Shown here: positions 9,140-17,764 of the stretch, in pieces
Layout: every line of letters starts with the position of its first letter
How positions within the stretch are numbered: the stretch's first letter is position 1
Assembly: GCA_012103375.1 (NCBI GenBank)
Contig: WLWX01000001.1
Coordinates: 62,001-126,000 of the forward strand
Direction of reading: 5' to 3'
DNA from: Paracoccaceae bacterium
GTDB taxonomy: Bacteria > Pseudomonadota > Alphaproteobacteria > Rhodobacterales > Rhodobacteraceae
DNA: 64,000 nucleotides
Notes under the pieces: model-generated
What the model was told of the DNA's origin: nothing
The model's database searches: none
Seen by the model: only the letters and a program-made list of their open reading frames with translations
Translations under genes and position numbers: made by a program

Positions 9140-10161
9140 CCGACGCGACGCACGACCAACAGGGCCGCAGCTGGATGCCCGACAAAGCATGGCTGGCCAG
9201 TGCCATTCTGGTCCTTCTGGTGGCCATCTTCGACTGGCCTCAGGTCGGCCCGATGCTGGGTTTCGCCGCCCGCGTCTTCGTGGGCACATTGCCGTTCATC
9301 GCCTTCGCAGTGCTTGCCGTCGCCTACCTCAAGGCCAGCGGTGCCGAGGCGCTGTTGGCCCGCGCCTTCGAAGGGCGCGAGACACGCATGATCGTCCTTG
9401 CGGCAATGCTGGGCGGGTTGTCGCCGTTCTGTTCGTGTGAGGTGATCCCCTTCATCGCCGCCATGCTGGCGGTTGGTGCTCCGCTTAGCGCGGTCATGGC
9501 ATTCTGGCTGGCCTCACCCCTGATGGATCCGGCGATGTTCGCGATCACTGCCGGAACGCTGGGCACCGGATTTGCGACAGCCAAGACGCTGGCCGCCGTG
9601 GCGCTGGGGCTGGGGGGTGCCTTTGTCGTCAAAGCCTTCGCCAGCAGCCCGGTCTTTGCCGACCCGCTGCGCGCGCGTCCGGCTGCAAAAGGCTGCGGCT
9701 GCGGCCCCTCGCCATTCTCGGGTCAAACCAACTGGCGTTTCTGGGCCGAGGGTGATCGGCGCGATACTTTCCGCGACACGGCGCTGGAAAACGCCCTTTT
9801 CCTGACCAAATGGCTGGTGCTGGCCTATCTGATCGAAGCGCTGATGCTGCACTATGTTCCCGCAGACTGGATCGCCGGGGTTCTGGGCGGCAGCGGCGTG
9901 TTCCCGATCATTCTGGGCGCATTGGTCGGCGCACCAGCCTACCTAAACGGTTATGCCGCCGTGCCACTGGTCGACGCGCTGCTGGCGCAGGGGATGAGCA
10001 ATGGCGCGGCGATGTCCTTTGTTATCGCGGGTGGCGTCAGCTGCATCCCGGCAGCGATTGCGGTCTGGGCCCTGGTGAAACCTCGAGTTTTTGTTGCCTA
10101 CATCGGGCTGGCGATGGTCGGCGCCGTTCTGGCCGGAATGGCGTGGAATGCAGTTGCCTAA
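9136..10161 (+). CDS. Permease of the COG0701 (DUF318/ArsP-like) family
   Basis: A 341-residue inner-membrane protein with about eight to ten membrane segments in two halves. The family signature SPFCSCEVIPF places Cys99 and Cys101 at a membrane entry; the second-half counterpart is AGGVSCIPAAI. A central cytoplasmic loop carries a further Cys pair (KGCGCGP, residues 187 and 189). Characterised relatives include ArsP, which extrudes trivalent organoarsenicals, and other permeases of unknown substrate. Co-transcription with an ArsR repressor supports metal, metalloid or thiol-reactive substrate efflux, but the substrate is inference. Confidence 0.78.
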   Translation: MTDATHDQQGRSWMPDKAWLASAILVLLVAIFDWPQVGPMLGFAARVFVGTLPFIAFAVLAVAYLKASGAEALLARAFEGRETRMIVLAAMLGGLSPFCSCEVIPFIAAMLAVGAPLSAVMAFWLASPLMDPAMFAITAGTLGTGFATAKTLAAVALGLGGAFVVKAFASSPVFADPLRARPAAKGCGCGPSPFSGQTNWRFWAEGDRRDTFRDTALENALFLTKWLVLAYLIEALMLHYVPADWIAGVLGGSGVFPIILGALVGAPAYLNGYAAVPLVDALLAQGMSNGAAMSFVIAGGVSCIPAAIAVWALVKPRVFVAYIGLAMVGAVLAGMAWNAVA

Positions 10162-10618
10162 AGCGAACAACAGGATTTCCAAAGCACCCGCAGCCTGCTT
10201 GGCACATTGACATGAAGCGGGCGCTGGCGCGGCGAAGAACAAGCCGGGCGAGCGCCTGACCGGGGGTAGGCGATGCAACGGTTGTGCGTGGCAATTTATG
10301 GTTCAGCGTTAACGCCGGACTACGAAGGTTTCGCGATCCATCGAAATCGCCTGCCCGCGGGACGGTCAGGCGATCGCCCGGCGCCCTTGCGGGCTTGATT
10401 CCGGGCGGAAAAGCGCGCCTCGCCAACGTCCGCTCCGACTCGTTGCTGGCAATATCGAGGCACCCGTCTACTTAATGCGCACGCTCCTGGCGGGAGGCCG
10501 CAGAGTGTGTATTCCCTCGGTTCCCGGCGCGGACGCGAGTGGGGCGTAGGCCTCCAGATCTCATCAGGGGTTTTCTGCCGGGCTGACACCCGCACCGACG
10601 AGGATCGGAAGCGATTGG
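10162..10618. other. Convergent intergenic region, no gene recognised
   Basis: About 457 bases between the permease and the end of the antiporter operon. I see no convincing reading frame. The stretch 10493-10554 can fold: GGAGGCC (near 10494) pairs with GGCCTCC (near 10548), enclosing nested pairing CCCTCG/CGAG-GGG and a GCG-CGGA-CGC hairpin. Two smaller hairpins follow at about 10578-10610. This could be a structured small RNA or transcription-end structures; I cannot assign it to a known family. Confidence 0.3.
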
Positions 10619-12316
10619 CTAACTCACAAAACTCACAATCAGCGTCACGCCCAGCAGGATCCCCAGCCACAGAACCATCGCGCCCGTCGGCCAGACCGAG
10701 GCCATGCGCCCCTCTGGCCCGTGGCTGCGGTAAAGCCGCGCGATCGTCGCCTCCACAATCCGCGTCGCCTTGCCCGTCACCGCATTCCAGACCTGCGCCA
10801 GCCCCCGTGCCGCCAGCCCGATGACCGAAGGCGCGGCCTTGCGATACGTCCAATCAGTGTCCAGATTCACAGCCCGGATTTCAGGCGGGTGCATTCCGGT
10901 GCGCATCAGAACGCCAAAGGCCAGAAGCGCAAACAGCAGCAATTGCAACTGCGCGACGACATGGTTCATCGTGTAGGGGTGGTATTCCACCGGGTAGGGC
11001 AGGATCGCATAGAGTGTATCCGGGAATACCCCGATGAAAACGCACAGGAACGCGGTGATCCCCATCGCCAACAACATATGCGTCGGCGCCTCGGCCGGGC
11101 GCATGCCACTGTCATGGGCAAAGAAGGTGAAGAACGGGATTTTGATGCCGGAATGGCTCAGCACGCCTGCCGAGGCAAAGACCAGCAAAGCCCAGATCAG
11201 CGGGTAATGGGCTGAGGCCGTTTCGTCCAGAATCAAAGATTTCGTCACGAAGCCGGAAAACAGCGGAAAGGCCGAGATCGACGCCGCGCCGATCAGGCAG
11301 AAGATCGCGGTTTTCGGCATGGTACGGTAAAGGCCGCCAAGCTCGCTCGCTTTCGACGTGCCTGTACGGAACATCACTGCGCCGACGCTCATAAACAGCA
11401 GCGCTTTGTAAAGAATATGGGCAAAGGCGTGGGAGGCTGTGCCGTTTAGCGCCATCTCGGTCCCCACCCCGATGCCGACCACCATGAAGCCCAGCTGGTT
11501 GTTGAGGCTGTAGGCCAGCACCCGTCGCAAGTCGTTCTCGATCTCGGCAAAAAAGATCGGGAACAGGGTCATGAAGACGCCGATGTAGATCAGGATTTCC
11601 GTGCCCGCGAAGCCGCGTGCCAGCGCATAAACGGCCAGCTTGGTGGTGAAGGCGCTCAGGATCACGGCGCCGGTGATGGTGGCGGCTGGATAGCTGTCTT
11701 GCAGCCAGTTATGCAGCAGCGGGAAGGCGCATTTTATGCCGAAGGACAGGAAGATCAGCCATGTGCCGAGGCTGCCCAGTGTCATCGCTCCGAACGTCAG
11801 ACTGCCGGTCTCCTGCCAGACCAGCCCGACGCCTGCCAGCAGGATAACGCCCGATCCGATCTGGATAATCAGATAGCGCATGCCGGTGTGATAAGCCGCT
11901 GTCGTCCCCCGCGCCCAGATCAGGAAGACCGAGGCGATGGCCGTGCCTTCCCAATAGATGAACAGTGTTATGAGGTCGCCTGCGAAGACCGCACCAATGG
12001 CCGAGCCAGCATACAGCAGTGCAGCGACCTGTTGCACCGGATCCTTGACGTGCCAGGCAAACAGGTTGCCGATGAAGGCGGCGAGGCAGAAGATCAGGGC
12101 GAAGACGCGGCTCAGGCGGTCAACGCGGGACAGGTCGAGATCGAGGCCGAGGAAGCTGACGGTGGCAAGGCTGCCCTCGGGCAGCATCCAGACGTGCAGG
12201 CCCGCGATGATCGGCACGACCAGCAGCAGGATGCTGCGCGCCTGCCCTTTCGGCAGCGCCAGCAGCACGATGGCGGCGGCGAAAAACAGATATGCGGTTG
12301 GGATGCTAGTCGCCAT
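10619..12316 (-). CDS. Antiporter-like subunit D (third, most distal; NuoL/M/N-MrpD family)
   Basis: A 565-residue polytopic protein of the proton-antiporter M family (shared by MrpA/MrpD and NuoL/M/N), with about 14 membrane segments. The key Glu of the proton channel is in IYWEGTAIASVFL and the conserved Lys regions are in GIKCAFPLLHNWLQD and AFTTKLAVYAL. The C-terminal 100 residues form an extra amphipathic region and a final membrane helix (WPTGAMVLWLGILLGVTLI). It is the last gene of the antiporter operon and overlaps the small membrane protein gene by 11 bases. Which cation, if any, this paralogue carries cannot be told from sequence. Confidence 0.85.
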   Translation of the reverse strand: MATSIPTAYLFFAAAIVLLALPKGQARSILLLVVPIIAGLHVWMLPEGSLATVSFLGLDLDLSRVDRLSRVFALIFCLAAFIGNLFAWHVKDPVQQVAALLYAGSAIGAVFAGDLITLFIYWEGTAIASVFLIWARGTTAAYHTGMRYLIIQIGSGVILLAGVGLVWQETGSLTFGAMTLGSLGTWLIFLSFGIKCAFPLLHNWLQDSYPAATITGAVILSAFTTKLAVYALARGFAGTEILIYIGVFMTLFPIFFAEIENDLRRVLAYSLNNQLGFMVVGIGVGTEMALNGTASHAFAHILYKALLFMSVGAVMFRTGTSKASELGGLYRTMPKTAIFCLIGAASISAFPLFSGFVTKSLILDETASAHYPLIWALLVFASAGVLSHSGIKIPFFTFFAHDSGMRPAEAPTHMLLAMGITAFLCVFIGVFPDTLYAILPYPVEYHPYTMNHVVAQLQLLLFALLAFGVLMRTGMHPPEIRAVNLDTDWTYRKAAPSVIGLAARGLAQVWNAVTGKATRIVEATIARLYRSHGPEGRMASVWPTGAMVLWLGILLGVTLIVSFVS

Positions 12317-12659
12317 GTTGCACCCGATCCAGCTGATCCTCGGGGTAGGTTTCCGAATCCACCGCCTTGTCGCCGTAGTAATTTTCGGGCCGCTTGATGA
12401 AATCGCGCAGGATTTTGGCGGCGAAGATCAACAGGGTGAACATCACGTAGCCATAGATGCCATAGGCGCCGGGGATCGCCTCGACCCCGAAATGACCATA
12501 TTTCTTATAGGTGAAGTCCAGCATCACCAAGACAATGCAGACCATGGCAAGGCCCCAGAACAGCCGATGCGCGCTGCCGGGTCTGTCGACCCAGCTTAAC
12601 AGGCGCCCAAGGCGCGGCCAGTTCGCCGGATCATCGGTTGAGGGGGGGTGGTTTGACAT
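12306..12659 (-). CDS. Small membrane protein in the antiporter operon, unknown function
   Basis: A 117-residue protein with two membrane segments (WGLAMVCIVLVMLDF and GYVMFTLLIFAAKIL) and a charged C-terminus. The start at 12659 (MSNHPPS) is preceded by GAGGAG six bases upstream; the frame could begin 24 bases earlier but without such a site and inside the preceding gene. It sits between two D-like antiporter subunits. I do not recognise the family; its fixed position in the operon suggests an accessory or assembly role. Confidence 0.7.
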   Translation of the reverse strand: MSNHPPSTDDPANWPRLGRLLSWVDRPGSAHRLFWGLAMVCIVLVMLDFTYKKYGHFGVEAIPGAYGIYGYVMFTLLIFAAKILRDFIKRPENYYGDKAVDSETYPEDQLDRVQHGD

Positions 12660-12669
12660 CAGCCTCTCC

Positions 12670-14136
12670 TCAATTCGGGGCAACGATGGGCGACAGGAAG
12701 GTCAGGATATCGCCGGCAAAGAAGAACAGGAACAGGCAGCCGACAGCGGTGATCGCCGGGGGCAGCCAGACCAGCGTGGGCGATTCGGCCATGGCCACCG
12801 GTCCAGCGGAACCCGGATCGCGCAGGAAGAAGCCGCGCCCGACCAGCGGCAGCAGATAGGCGACGTTCAGCAGCGAACTGGCCATCAGCACCCCGATCAT
12901 CACCATCTGACCGGTGTCCGCCGCCCCGACGATCAGCAGCCATTTGGACCACGATCCGCCCAATGGGGGCAGGCCGATGATGGACAGTGCGCCGATCAGG
13001 AAGGCGAAGAATGTGATTGGCATCGCCCGGCCCAATCCGGTCATCTGGCTGATGTCGGTCTTGTGCGTGGCGACGTAGATGCTGCCTGCGCACATGAACA
13101 AGGTGATCTTGCCCATGGCGTGCATCGCGATGTGCATTCCCCCGCCCAGCGCGCCCATGCTGGTCGCCAGCGCCATACCCAGCGTGATGTAGCTTAACTG
13201 GCTGACGGTTGAATAGGCCAGCCGCGCCTTCAGGTTGTCCTTGGTCATCGCCACGACCGAGGCGGCGATGATCGAAAACGCGGCCAGCCACATCAGCCAG
13301 ACCGACGCGCCGGTGTCAGCCAGAAAGTCGATCCCGAATATATAAACGCCCACCTTCAGCATGGTGAATACGCCTGCCTTCACAACGGCCACCGCATGCA
13401 GCAGGGCCGAGACCGGCGTCGGCGCCACCATCGCGGCGGGCAGCCAGCGGTGGAACGGCATCAGCGCAGCCTTGCCAATCCCGAAGGCGTAAAGCGCCAG
13501 CAGCACCGCGACCATCGGCCCGGCGATATGTCCCTCCAGAATGCCGCCCTTGGTGAAGTCGAGCGTGCCCGCAACAACCCAGGTCCAGACCACCGCGATC
13601 AGTTGCAAGCCAATTGAGGTGCCGATCAGGATCGCCAGATAGGTGCGCGCGCCGCGGATCGCCTCGGGCGTGCCTTTGTGGGCGACCAGCGGATAGGTCG
13701 AGACCGTAAGCGCCTCATAAAACAGGAACAGCGTGAACATGTTGGCCGAAAAGGCGATGCCCATGACCGATGCAATCGCGAAGCTGAAACAGGCGAAGAA
13801 GCGGGCGTGGTCCTTCTCATCATTCCCGCGCATGTAGCCGATGCCGTAGAGGTGCGTCAGAATCCACAGGCCGCTGGCGATCAGCGCGAACAGCAGGCCC
13901 AGCGGTTCGACGTTGAAGGCCAGATCAAGGCCCGGCAGAACGGTGAACAGCCGCAGTTGCTCGGTGGTGCCGTTGCCTTCGTTGAACAGGATGTTCAGCA
14001 CGCAAAGGAACGTCAGCACGGCGGCGGCCAGCGTCAGCCCGTCGCGCAGGTTCGGGTTGTTGCGGAACATCAGGTTGGTCCCGGTCGCCAGCGACGGGAT
14101 CAGAATGCTCAGCAGGATGGCGGTGTTAGTGTCCAT
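12670..14136 (-). CDS. Antiporter-like subunit D (second; NuoL/M/N-MrpD family)
   Basis: A 488-residue polytopic membrane protein of the proton-antiporter M family. The channel Glu is in LFYEALTVSTYPLV and the conserved Lys stretches are GIGKAALMPFHRWLPAAM and VAMTKDNLKARLAYST. The start at 14136 (MDTNTAILL) was chosen because it overlaps the preceding gene end by 11 bases and begins directly at the first membrane helix; an earlier in-frame start would add 18 residues that belong to the preceding gene region. Together with the other two D-like subunits it may replace the large N-terminal MrpA domain missing from this operon. Confidence 0.85.
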   Translation of the reverse strand: MDTNTAILLSILIPSLATGTNLMFRNNPNLRDGLTLAAAVLTFLCVLNILFNEGNGTTEQLRLFTVLPGLDLAFNVEPLGLLFALIASGLWILTHLYGIGYMRGNDEKDHARFFACFSFAIASVMGIAFSANMFTLFLFYEALTVSTYPLVAHKGTPEAIRGARTYLAILIGTSIGLQLIAVVWTWVVAGTLDFTKGGILEGHIAGPMVAVLLALYAFGIGKAALMPFHRWLPAAMVAPTPVSALLHAVAVVKAGVFTMLKVGVYIFGIDFLADTGASVWLMWLAAFSIIAASVVAMTKDNLKARLAYSTVSQLSYITLGMALATSMGALGGGMHIAMHAMGKITLFMCAGSIYVATHKTDISQMTGLGRAMPITFFAFLIGALSIIGLPPLGGSWSKWLLIVGAADTGQMVMIGVLMASSLLNVAYLLPLVGRGFFLRDPGSAGPVAMAESPTLVWLPPAITAVGCLFLFFFAGDILTFLSPIVAPN

Positions 14137-15637
14137 CGCCTGCCCCCGTTTCCAGACCGGTCGAGCCTGCGAACAACCCCTCGGCAGCAACGCTTGCCGC
14201 GCCCATCGTCAGATCGGTGTTCAATCCAAAGAAGATGCAGGCCAGCGCCATGATCCACAGCGGCACGGTCATCATCAGCGGTGGGTTGAACGGGTTTGCG
14301 CGGGCCTTATGCTCGGCCAGATACAGCACCTCGACCACACGCCAGACATAGACCACTGCCAACAGGGACGAAGCCACGATCAGCACCGCGATCCACCACC
14401 AGCCACGTTCCAGCGCGCCCTGCACCAGCACCCATTTGGATACGAAGCCCGCCGTTCCCGGCACCCCGATCAGGCTGAGGCCCGCAATGACCACCGCCGC
14501 CGAGGTCCAGGGCATAACCTTGCCCAGACCGCGTATGTCGTCGAAAAACGTACTCCCACAGCGCAGGATGAAAATCCCGGCGGCCATGAACAGCGCCGCT
14601 TTGGTGATGCCGTGGTTGAACAGATGCACCAGCGTCGCGGTCACGCCCGTCTCGTTCAAAAGCCCGATGCCCAGCATCATGTACCCGATCTGCGCCAGAC
14701 TGGAATAAGCCAGCAGACGTTTGAGGTTGCTCTGGAACGCCGCGATGAAGGACGCCGCGAACATCGCCAGCAGGGCGAAGGGGATCAGAATGAACTCCAG
14801 CGTGTTAACCTCGAACACGAAGGCGGGCTGGAACACCGAAAACGCGAAGCGCAGCATGACATAGACGGCGACCTTGGTGGCCGTTGCCGCCAAGAAGGCG
14901 GTCACGGCCGAGGGCGCAAAAACATAGGCGCGCGGCAACCACAGATGCAGCGGGTACATCGCAACCTTCAAGCCCATGCCGACAATGATGAAGGCGAAGG
15001 CCGCCTTGACGGTGCGGTTCGCGCCCTTGTCGGCAATCCGCTCGGCCAAATCAGCCATGTTGAGCGTGCCAGTCGCCATATAAAGGAACCCGATGCCGAT
15101 CACGAAGAAAGTCGCACCGATCGTCCCCATGATCAGATAGTCATAGGCCGCCGTCAGCGCCCGCTTGTCCTTATGCGCCCCCATGGCGATCAGGACGTAG
15201 GTAGAGAGCGACGAAATCTCGAGGAAGACAAAGACGTTGAAGGCGTCACCCGTGGCAACCACGCCCAGCAGACCGGTCAGGCACAACAAGTAGCAGGAAT
15301 AGAACAACGTGTGGTGCTTGGCGGGGATTTCCTGCGCGACGCTGGCTTTGGCATAGGGCAGCACGACGGTGCTGATCCCGCTGACCAGCAACAGAACGAA
15401 GGCATTGGCCGCGTCGATCCGGTATTCGATGCCCAGCGGCGGTGCCCAGCCGCCAAGATGATAGCTGATGACACTGCCGTCGATCACCTGCATCAGCAGC
15501 GCGAATGAAATCAGGCAGGATGCCGCACTGGCCAGAAATGCCAATGGCCAGGCCAGCGCCCGCCCGCCCAGCAACACGATCAGCGGTGCAGCAATGAACG
15601 GCACCAAGACCGACAGCACCGGCAGGTGGTCGGCCAT
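14126..15637 (-). CDS. mrpD: Monovalent cation/H+ antiporter subunit D (MrpD-like)
   Basis: First of three D-like subunits, directly after mrpC as in canonical mrp operons, so the one best called MrpD. About 503 residues from the ATG at 15637 (MADHLPVLSV); the frame is open to a start at 15694 and a GTG at 15670, so the exact N-terminus is uncertain. Visible features: FVFLEISSLSTYVLIAMG with the channel Glu, GLKVAMYPLHLWLPRAY with the conserved Lys and His, and ATKVAVYVMLRF. It forms the proton path coupled to cation exchange in the membrane complex. Confidence 0.88.
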   Translation of the reverse strand: MADHLPVLSVLVPFIAAPLIVLLGGRALAWPLAFLASAASCLISFALLMQVIDGSVISYHLGGWAPPLGIEYRIDAANAFVLLLVSGISTVVLPYAKASVAQEIPAKHHTLFYSCYLLCLTGLLGVVATGDAFNVFVFLEISSLSTYVLIAMGAHKDKRALTAAYDYLIMGTIGATFFVIGIGFLYMATGTLNMADLAERIADKGANRTVKAAFAFIIVGMGLKVAMYPLHLWLPRAYVFAPSAVTAFLAATATKVAVYVMLRFAFSVFQPAFVFEVNTLEFILIPFALLAMFAASFIAAFQSNLKRLLAYSSLAQIGYMMLGIGLLNETGVTATLVHLFNHGITKAALFMAAGIFILRCGSTFFDDIRGLGKVMPWTSAAVVIAGLSLIGVPGTAGFVSKWVLVQGALERGWWWIAVLIVASSLLAVVYVWRVVEVLYLAEHKARANPFNPPLMMTVPLWIMALACIFFGLNTDLTMGAASVAAEGLFAGSTGLETGAGDGH

Positions 15638-15659
15638 CTGGAACGTGGTATGGACCGCC

Positions 15660-16094
15660 TCAGTCGCCACTGTGTCGCCCGCCCATCGCATCACCGTGCT
15701 GGTCGTTCACTTTCCGCGAAATCTCATGCTCAAGCTCCAGCAGCGCGTCTTCTTCAATGGTGCCGAATTCCTCACGTATGCACACAATCAGCGCCAGGCC
15801 CAGCGCCGTTGTGGCCACGCCGACGACAATTGCGGTCAGGATCAACACATGCGGCAGCGGGTTGGAATAGAGGACATCCGGGTCAACCTTCATATCCAGC
15901 GGAAAGATCGGCGCGGTGCCGCCGGTGACGTTGCCGATCGAGATGTAGAACATGAAAACCGAGGTCTGAAAGATGTTCAGCCCGACGATCTTCTTGACCA
16001 GATTGCCCTTGGCCACAACGATATAGAGGCCGGTCATCATCAGGATGATGAACAGCCAGTAGTTCAGGTGCCCAAAGAAAAACTCAGACGTCAT
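15660..16094 (-). CDS. mrpC: Antiporter subunit C (MrpC, NuoK-like)
   Basis: A 144-residue membrane protein homologous to NuoK, with three membrane segments (LNYWLFIILMMTGLYIVVA, NIFQTSVFMFYISIG and HVLILTAIVVGVATTALGLAL). The start at 16094 overlaps the mrpB stop as TGATG and has GAGGAG five bases upstream; two GTG codons just before it would place the ribosome-binding site too close. The C-terminal 40 residues are acidic and cytoplasmic. Confidence 0.9.
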   Translation of the reverse strand: MTSEFFFGHLNYWLFIILMMTGLYIVVAKGNLVKKIVGLNIFQTSVFMFYISIGNVTGGTAPIFPLDMKVDPDVLYSNPLPHVLILTAIVVGVATTALGLALIVCIREEFGTIEEDALLELEHEISRKVNDQHGDAMGGRHSGD

Positions 16095-16534
16095 CACCAC
16101 TCCTCATCGCTGATGACGGGGGTGCGGGCGGCGAAGGCATAGTAGATCGCGATCATGACGCCGGTTACGGTGATGCCGACCCCGGCTTCGACCAGCAGAA
16201 TGCCATAGTGTTGCCCGTGCGAGGGGTGATGCGGGTCGAAAGCCGCATAGTCGAGGTACCGAAACCCTCGCGTGAAACTGTACAATCCGGTGAACGCATA
16301 GATCAGCAGACCCAGCGCCAGCAGCTTGTGGACCAGCCAGGGCGGGAACACCCGCTGAACATGGTGCAGGCTGAACACGACGCCATAAAGGATGAAGGCC
16401 ACCGCGATGATCACCCCGGCCTGAAACCCGCCCCCGGGCGAAAAATCGCCGTGAAACTGGACGTAAAGACCGAACAGGATGATGGCACCGACCAGCAGTT
16501 TGGTGATGACGCGCAGGATCAGGTGATGACGCAT
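16094..16534 (-). CDS. mrpB: Antiporter subunit B (MrpB/MnhB)
   Basis: A 146-residue membrane protein with the MnhB domain: four membrane segments and the family stretch FHGDFSPGGGFQAGVIIA at about residues 27-44. It overlaps the preceding DUF4040 gene and mrpC by one or a few bases. In the Mrp complex this subunit packs against the MrpA C-terminal domain. Confidence 0.9.
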   Translation of the reverse strand: MRHHLILRVITKLLVGAIILFGLYVQFHGDFSPGGGFQAGVIIAVAFILYGVVFSLHHVQRVFPPWLVHKLLALGLLIYAFTGLYSFTRGFRYLDYAAFDPHHPSHGQHYGILLVEAGVGITVTGVMIAIYYAFAARTPVISDEEW

Positions 16535-17058
16535 CAGGCGGACCCCTCCTCATCTTCGTCGTCACGGCGTCGGCGGCGCAATCCGCTGATCAACAGCAGC
16601 ACGCCGATCCCGGCGGTGAAGACCACGGCAACCTCACCCAGCGTGTCGTAACCGCGATAGCTGGCCAAAACGGCGGTCACCATGTTGGGAAGATCGATGT
16701 CATCGGGCGTGCGTTCGATATAATCGGCACCGACATGGGTCTGTGCCGGGGCGGCCGGATCGCCGAAATTCGGCATGTCCATCGTGCCGTAAATCAGCGC
16801 CGAACCGGTCACAACGACCACAAACAGCGGGATCAGCGGTGACCGGGCCGTCGGGCGTTCATGGCGCGAGGTCAGCGCCATGGTGCCCAGCATCAGCACC
16901 GTGGTGATCCCGGCGCCGACTGCGGCCTCGGTAAAGGCGACGTCGACGGCGTCCATGGTCATGAACAGCAAGGCCGACAACAGGCTGAAGATCCCCGACA
17001 GCATGACAACCGCGAACAGGCTGCGCATTCGCACAACGGCAAGGGCCGTCAGCACCAT
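16534..17058 (-). CDS. MrpA C-terminal-type subunit (DUF4040, MbhD/MbhE-like), stand-alone
   Basis: Corresponds to the C-terminal domains of MrpA but as a separate gene of 174 residues, as MbhD/E are in archaeal membrane-bound hydrogenases. The family core VVRMRSLFAVVMLSGIFS is followed by the DAVDVAFTEAAVGAG helix with the conserved acidic residues, then an MbhE-like segment (YRGYDTLGEVAVVFTAGIG). The only canonical start, ATG 17058, falls inside the first membrane helix and has no ribosome-binding site. The frame stays open upstream across the mrpG stop, where an ATA codon at 17094 would restore a complete first helix, so a non-standard coupled start is possible. Confidence 0.82.
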   Translation of the reverse strand: MVLTALAVVRMRSLFAVVMLSGIFSLLSALLFMTMDAVDVAFTEAAVGAGITTVLMLGTMALTSRHERPTARSPLIPLFVVVVTGSALIYGTMDMPNFGDPAAPAQTHVGADYIERTPDDIDLPNMVTAVLASYRGYDTLGEVAVVFTAGIGVLLLISGLRRRRRDDEDEEGSA

Positions 17059-17090
17059 GAAGGTGAACAGCGTTATGGTGATGAACAGGT

Positions 17091-17474
17091 CTATGACAGG
17101 TCTGCCGCTTGCAAGTCGCCATCCTGCGCAGGTGTCGGCGCGTCAACAATGCTGCGCAACCCATCGCCTTCTTTCGGGCGCAGGCCGGAAACGAAGGCGG
17201 CATTTGCCACCGCATGTGTCGCCGTCGGGCCGGTGATGAACAAAAACAACCCGATGATCAACAGCTTCACCGCGATCAGTGTCGGCCCGGCCTGGATCGC
17301 CATGCCGATCAGCAAAAGGATCACACCAGCGCTGTCCATGACCGACACCGCGTGCAGACGCGACCAGAAATCGGGAAACCGCAACACGCCGAAAGCGCCG
17401 ATCAGCAGGAAGGCGCTGCCTGCCAGGATGAAGCCCCAGCTCAGACCCTCAACAAGGAATTCCGGATCGCTCAT
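17091..17474 (-). CDS. mrpG: Antiporter subunit G (MrpG/MnhG)
   Basis: A 127-residue protein with three membrane segments and the MnhG motif GAFGVLRFPDFWSRLHA at about residues 26-42. The start overlaps the mrpF stop by four bases. The C-terminal tail beyond residue 95 is soluble and of low conservation. Subunit of the cation/proton antiporter complex. Confidence 0.9.
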   Translation of the reverse strand: MSDPEFLVEGLSWGFILAGSAFLLIGAFGVLRFPDFWSRLHAVSVMDSAGVILLLIGMAIQAGPTLIAVKLLIIGLFLFITGPTATHAVANAAFVSGLRPKEGDGLRSIVDAPTPAQDGDLQAADLS

Positions 17475-17764
17475 CCTGCGGCCTCCTCCTCGGGGTCGTT
17501 GCGTGGAATATCGCCGATCGCGCGATACCGGAAGAATTTGAGGATGGCGATCGTGCCGACAAAATTGATCAGCGCATAAAGCATTGCGATATCAAGGAAT
17601 TCCGGCCGCTCCATCAGGAAGCCAACAATGCCGATGAACAAGACTGTGATGGTGCCAAAGGCGTTCACGGCCAGCACCCGGTCGTACAGCGTCGCCCCCC
17701 GGAAAACCCGAATCAGAACTATGACCATGGCGATCAGAAGCGCGACAGTGCCAACTGCGAACAT
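17471..17764 (-). CDS. mrpF: Antiporter subunit F (MrpF/MnhF)
   Basis: A 97-residue protein with three membrane segments and the MrpF motif GATLYDRVLAVNAFGT (about residues 23-38); the Asp of YDRVLA is a proposed ion-path residue in this family. ATG at 17764 touches the mrpE stop. Standard E-F-G order. Confidence 0.92.
   Translation of the reverse strand: MFAVGTVALLIAMVIVLIRVFRGATLYDRVLAVNAFGTITVLFIGIVGFLMERPEFLDIAMLYALINFVGTIAILKFFRYRAIGDIPRNDPEEEAAG

Noticed and set aside
14126..15508. Long opposite-strand reading frame (13913-15508 plus) over the antiporter genes
   Set aside because: Rich in Arg, Gln and His without any family motif; it is a shadow of the GC-rich membrane-protein genes on the minus strand.
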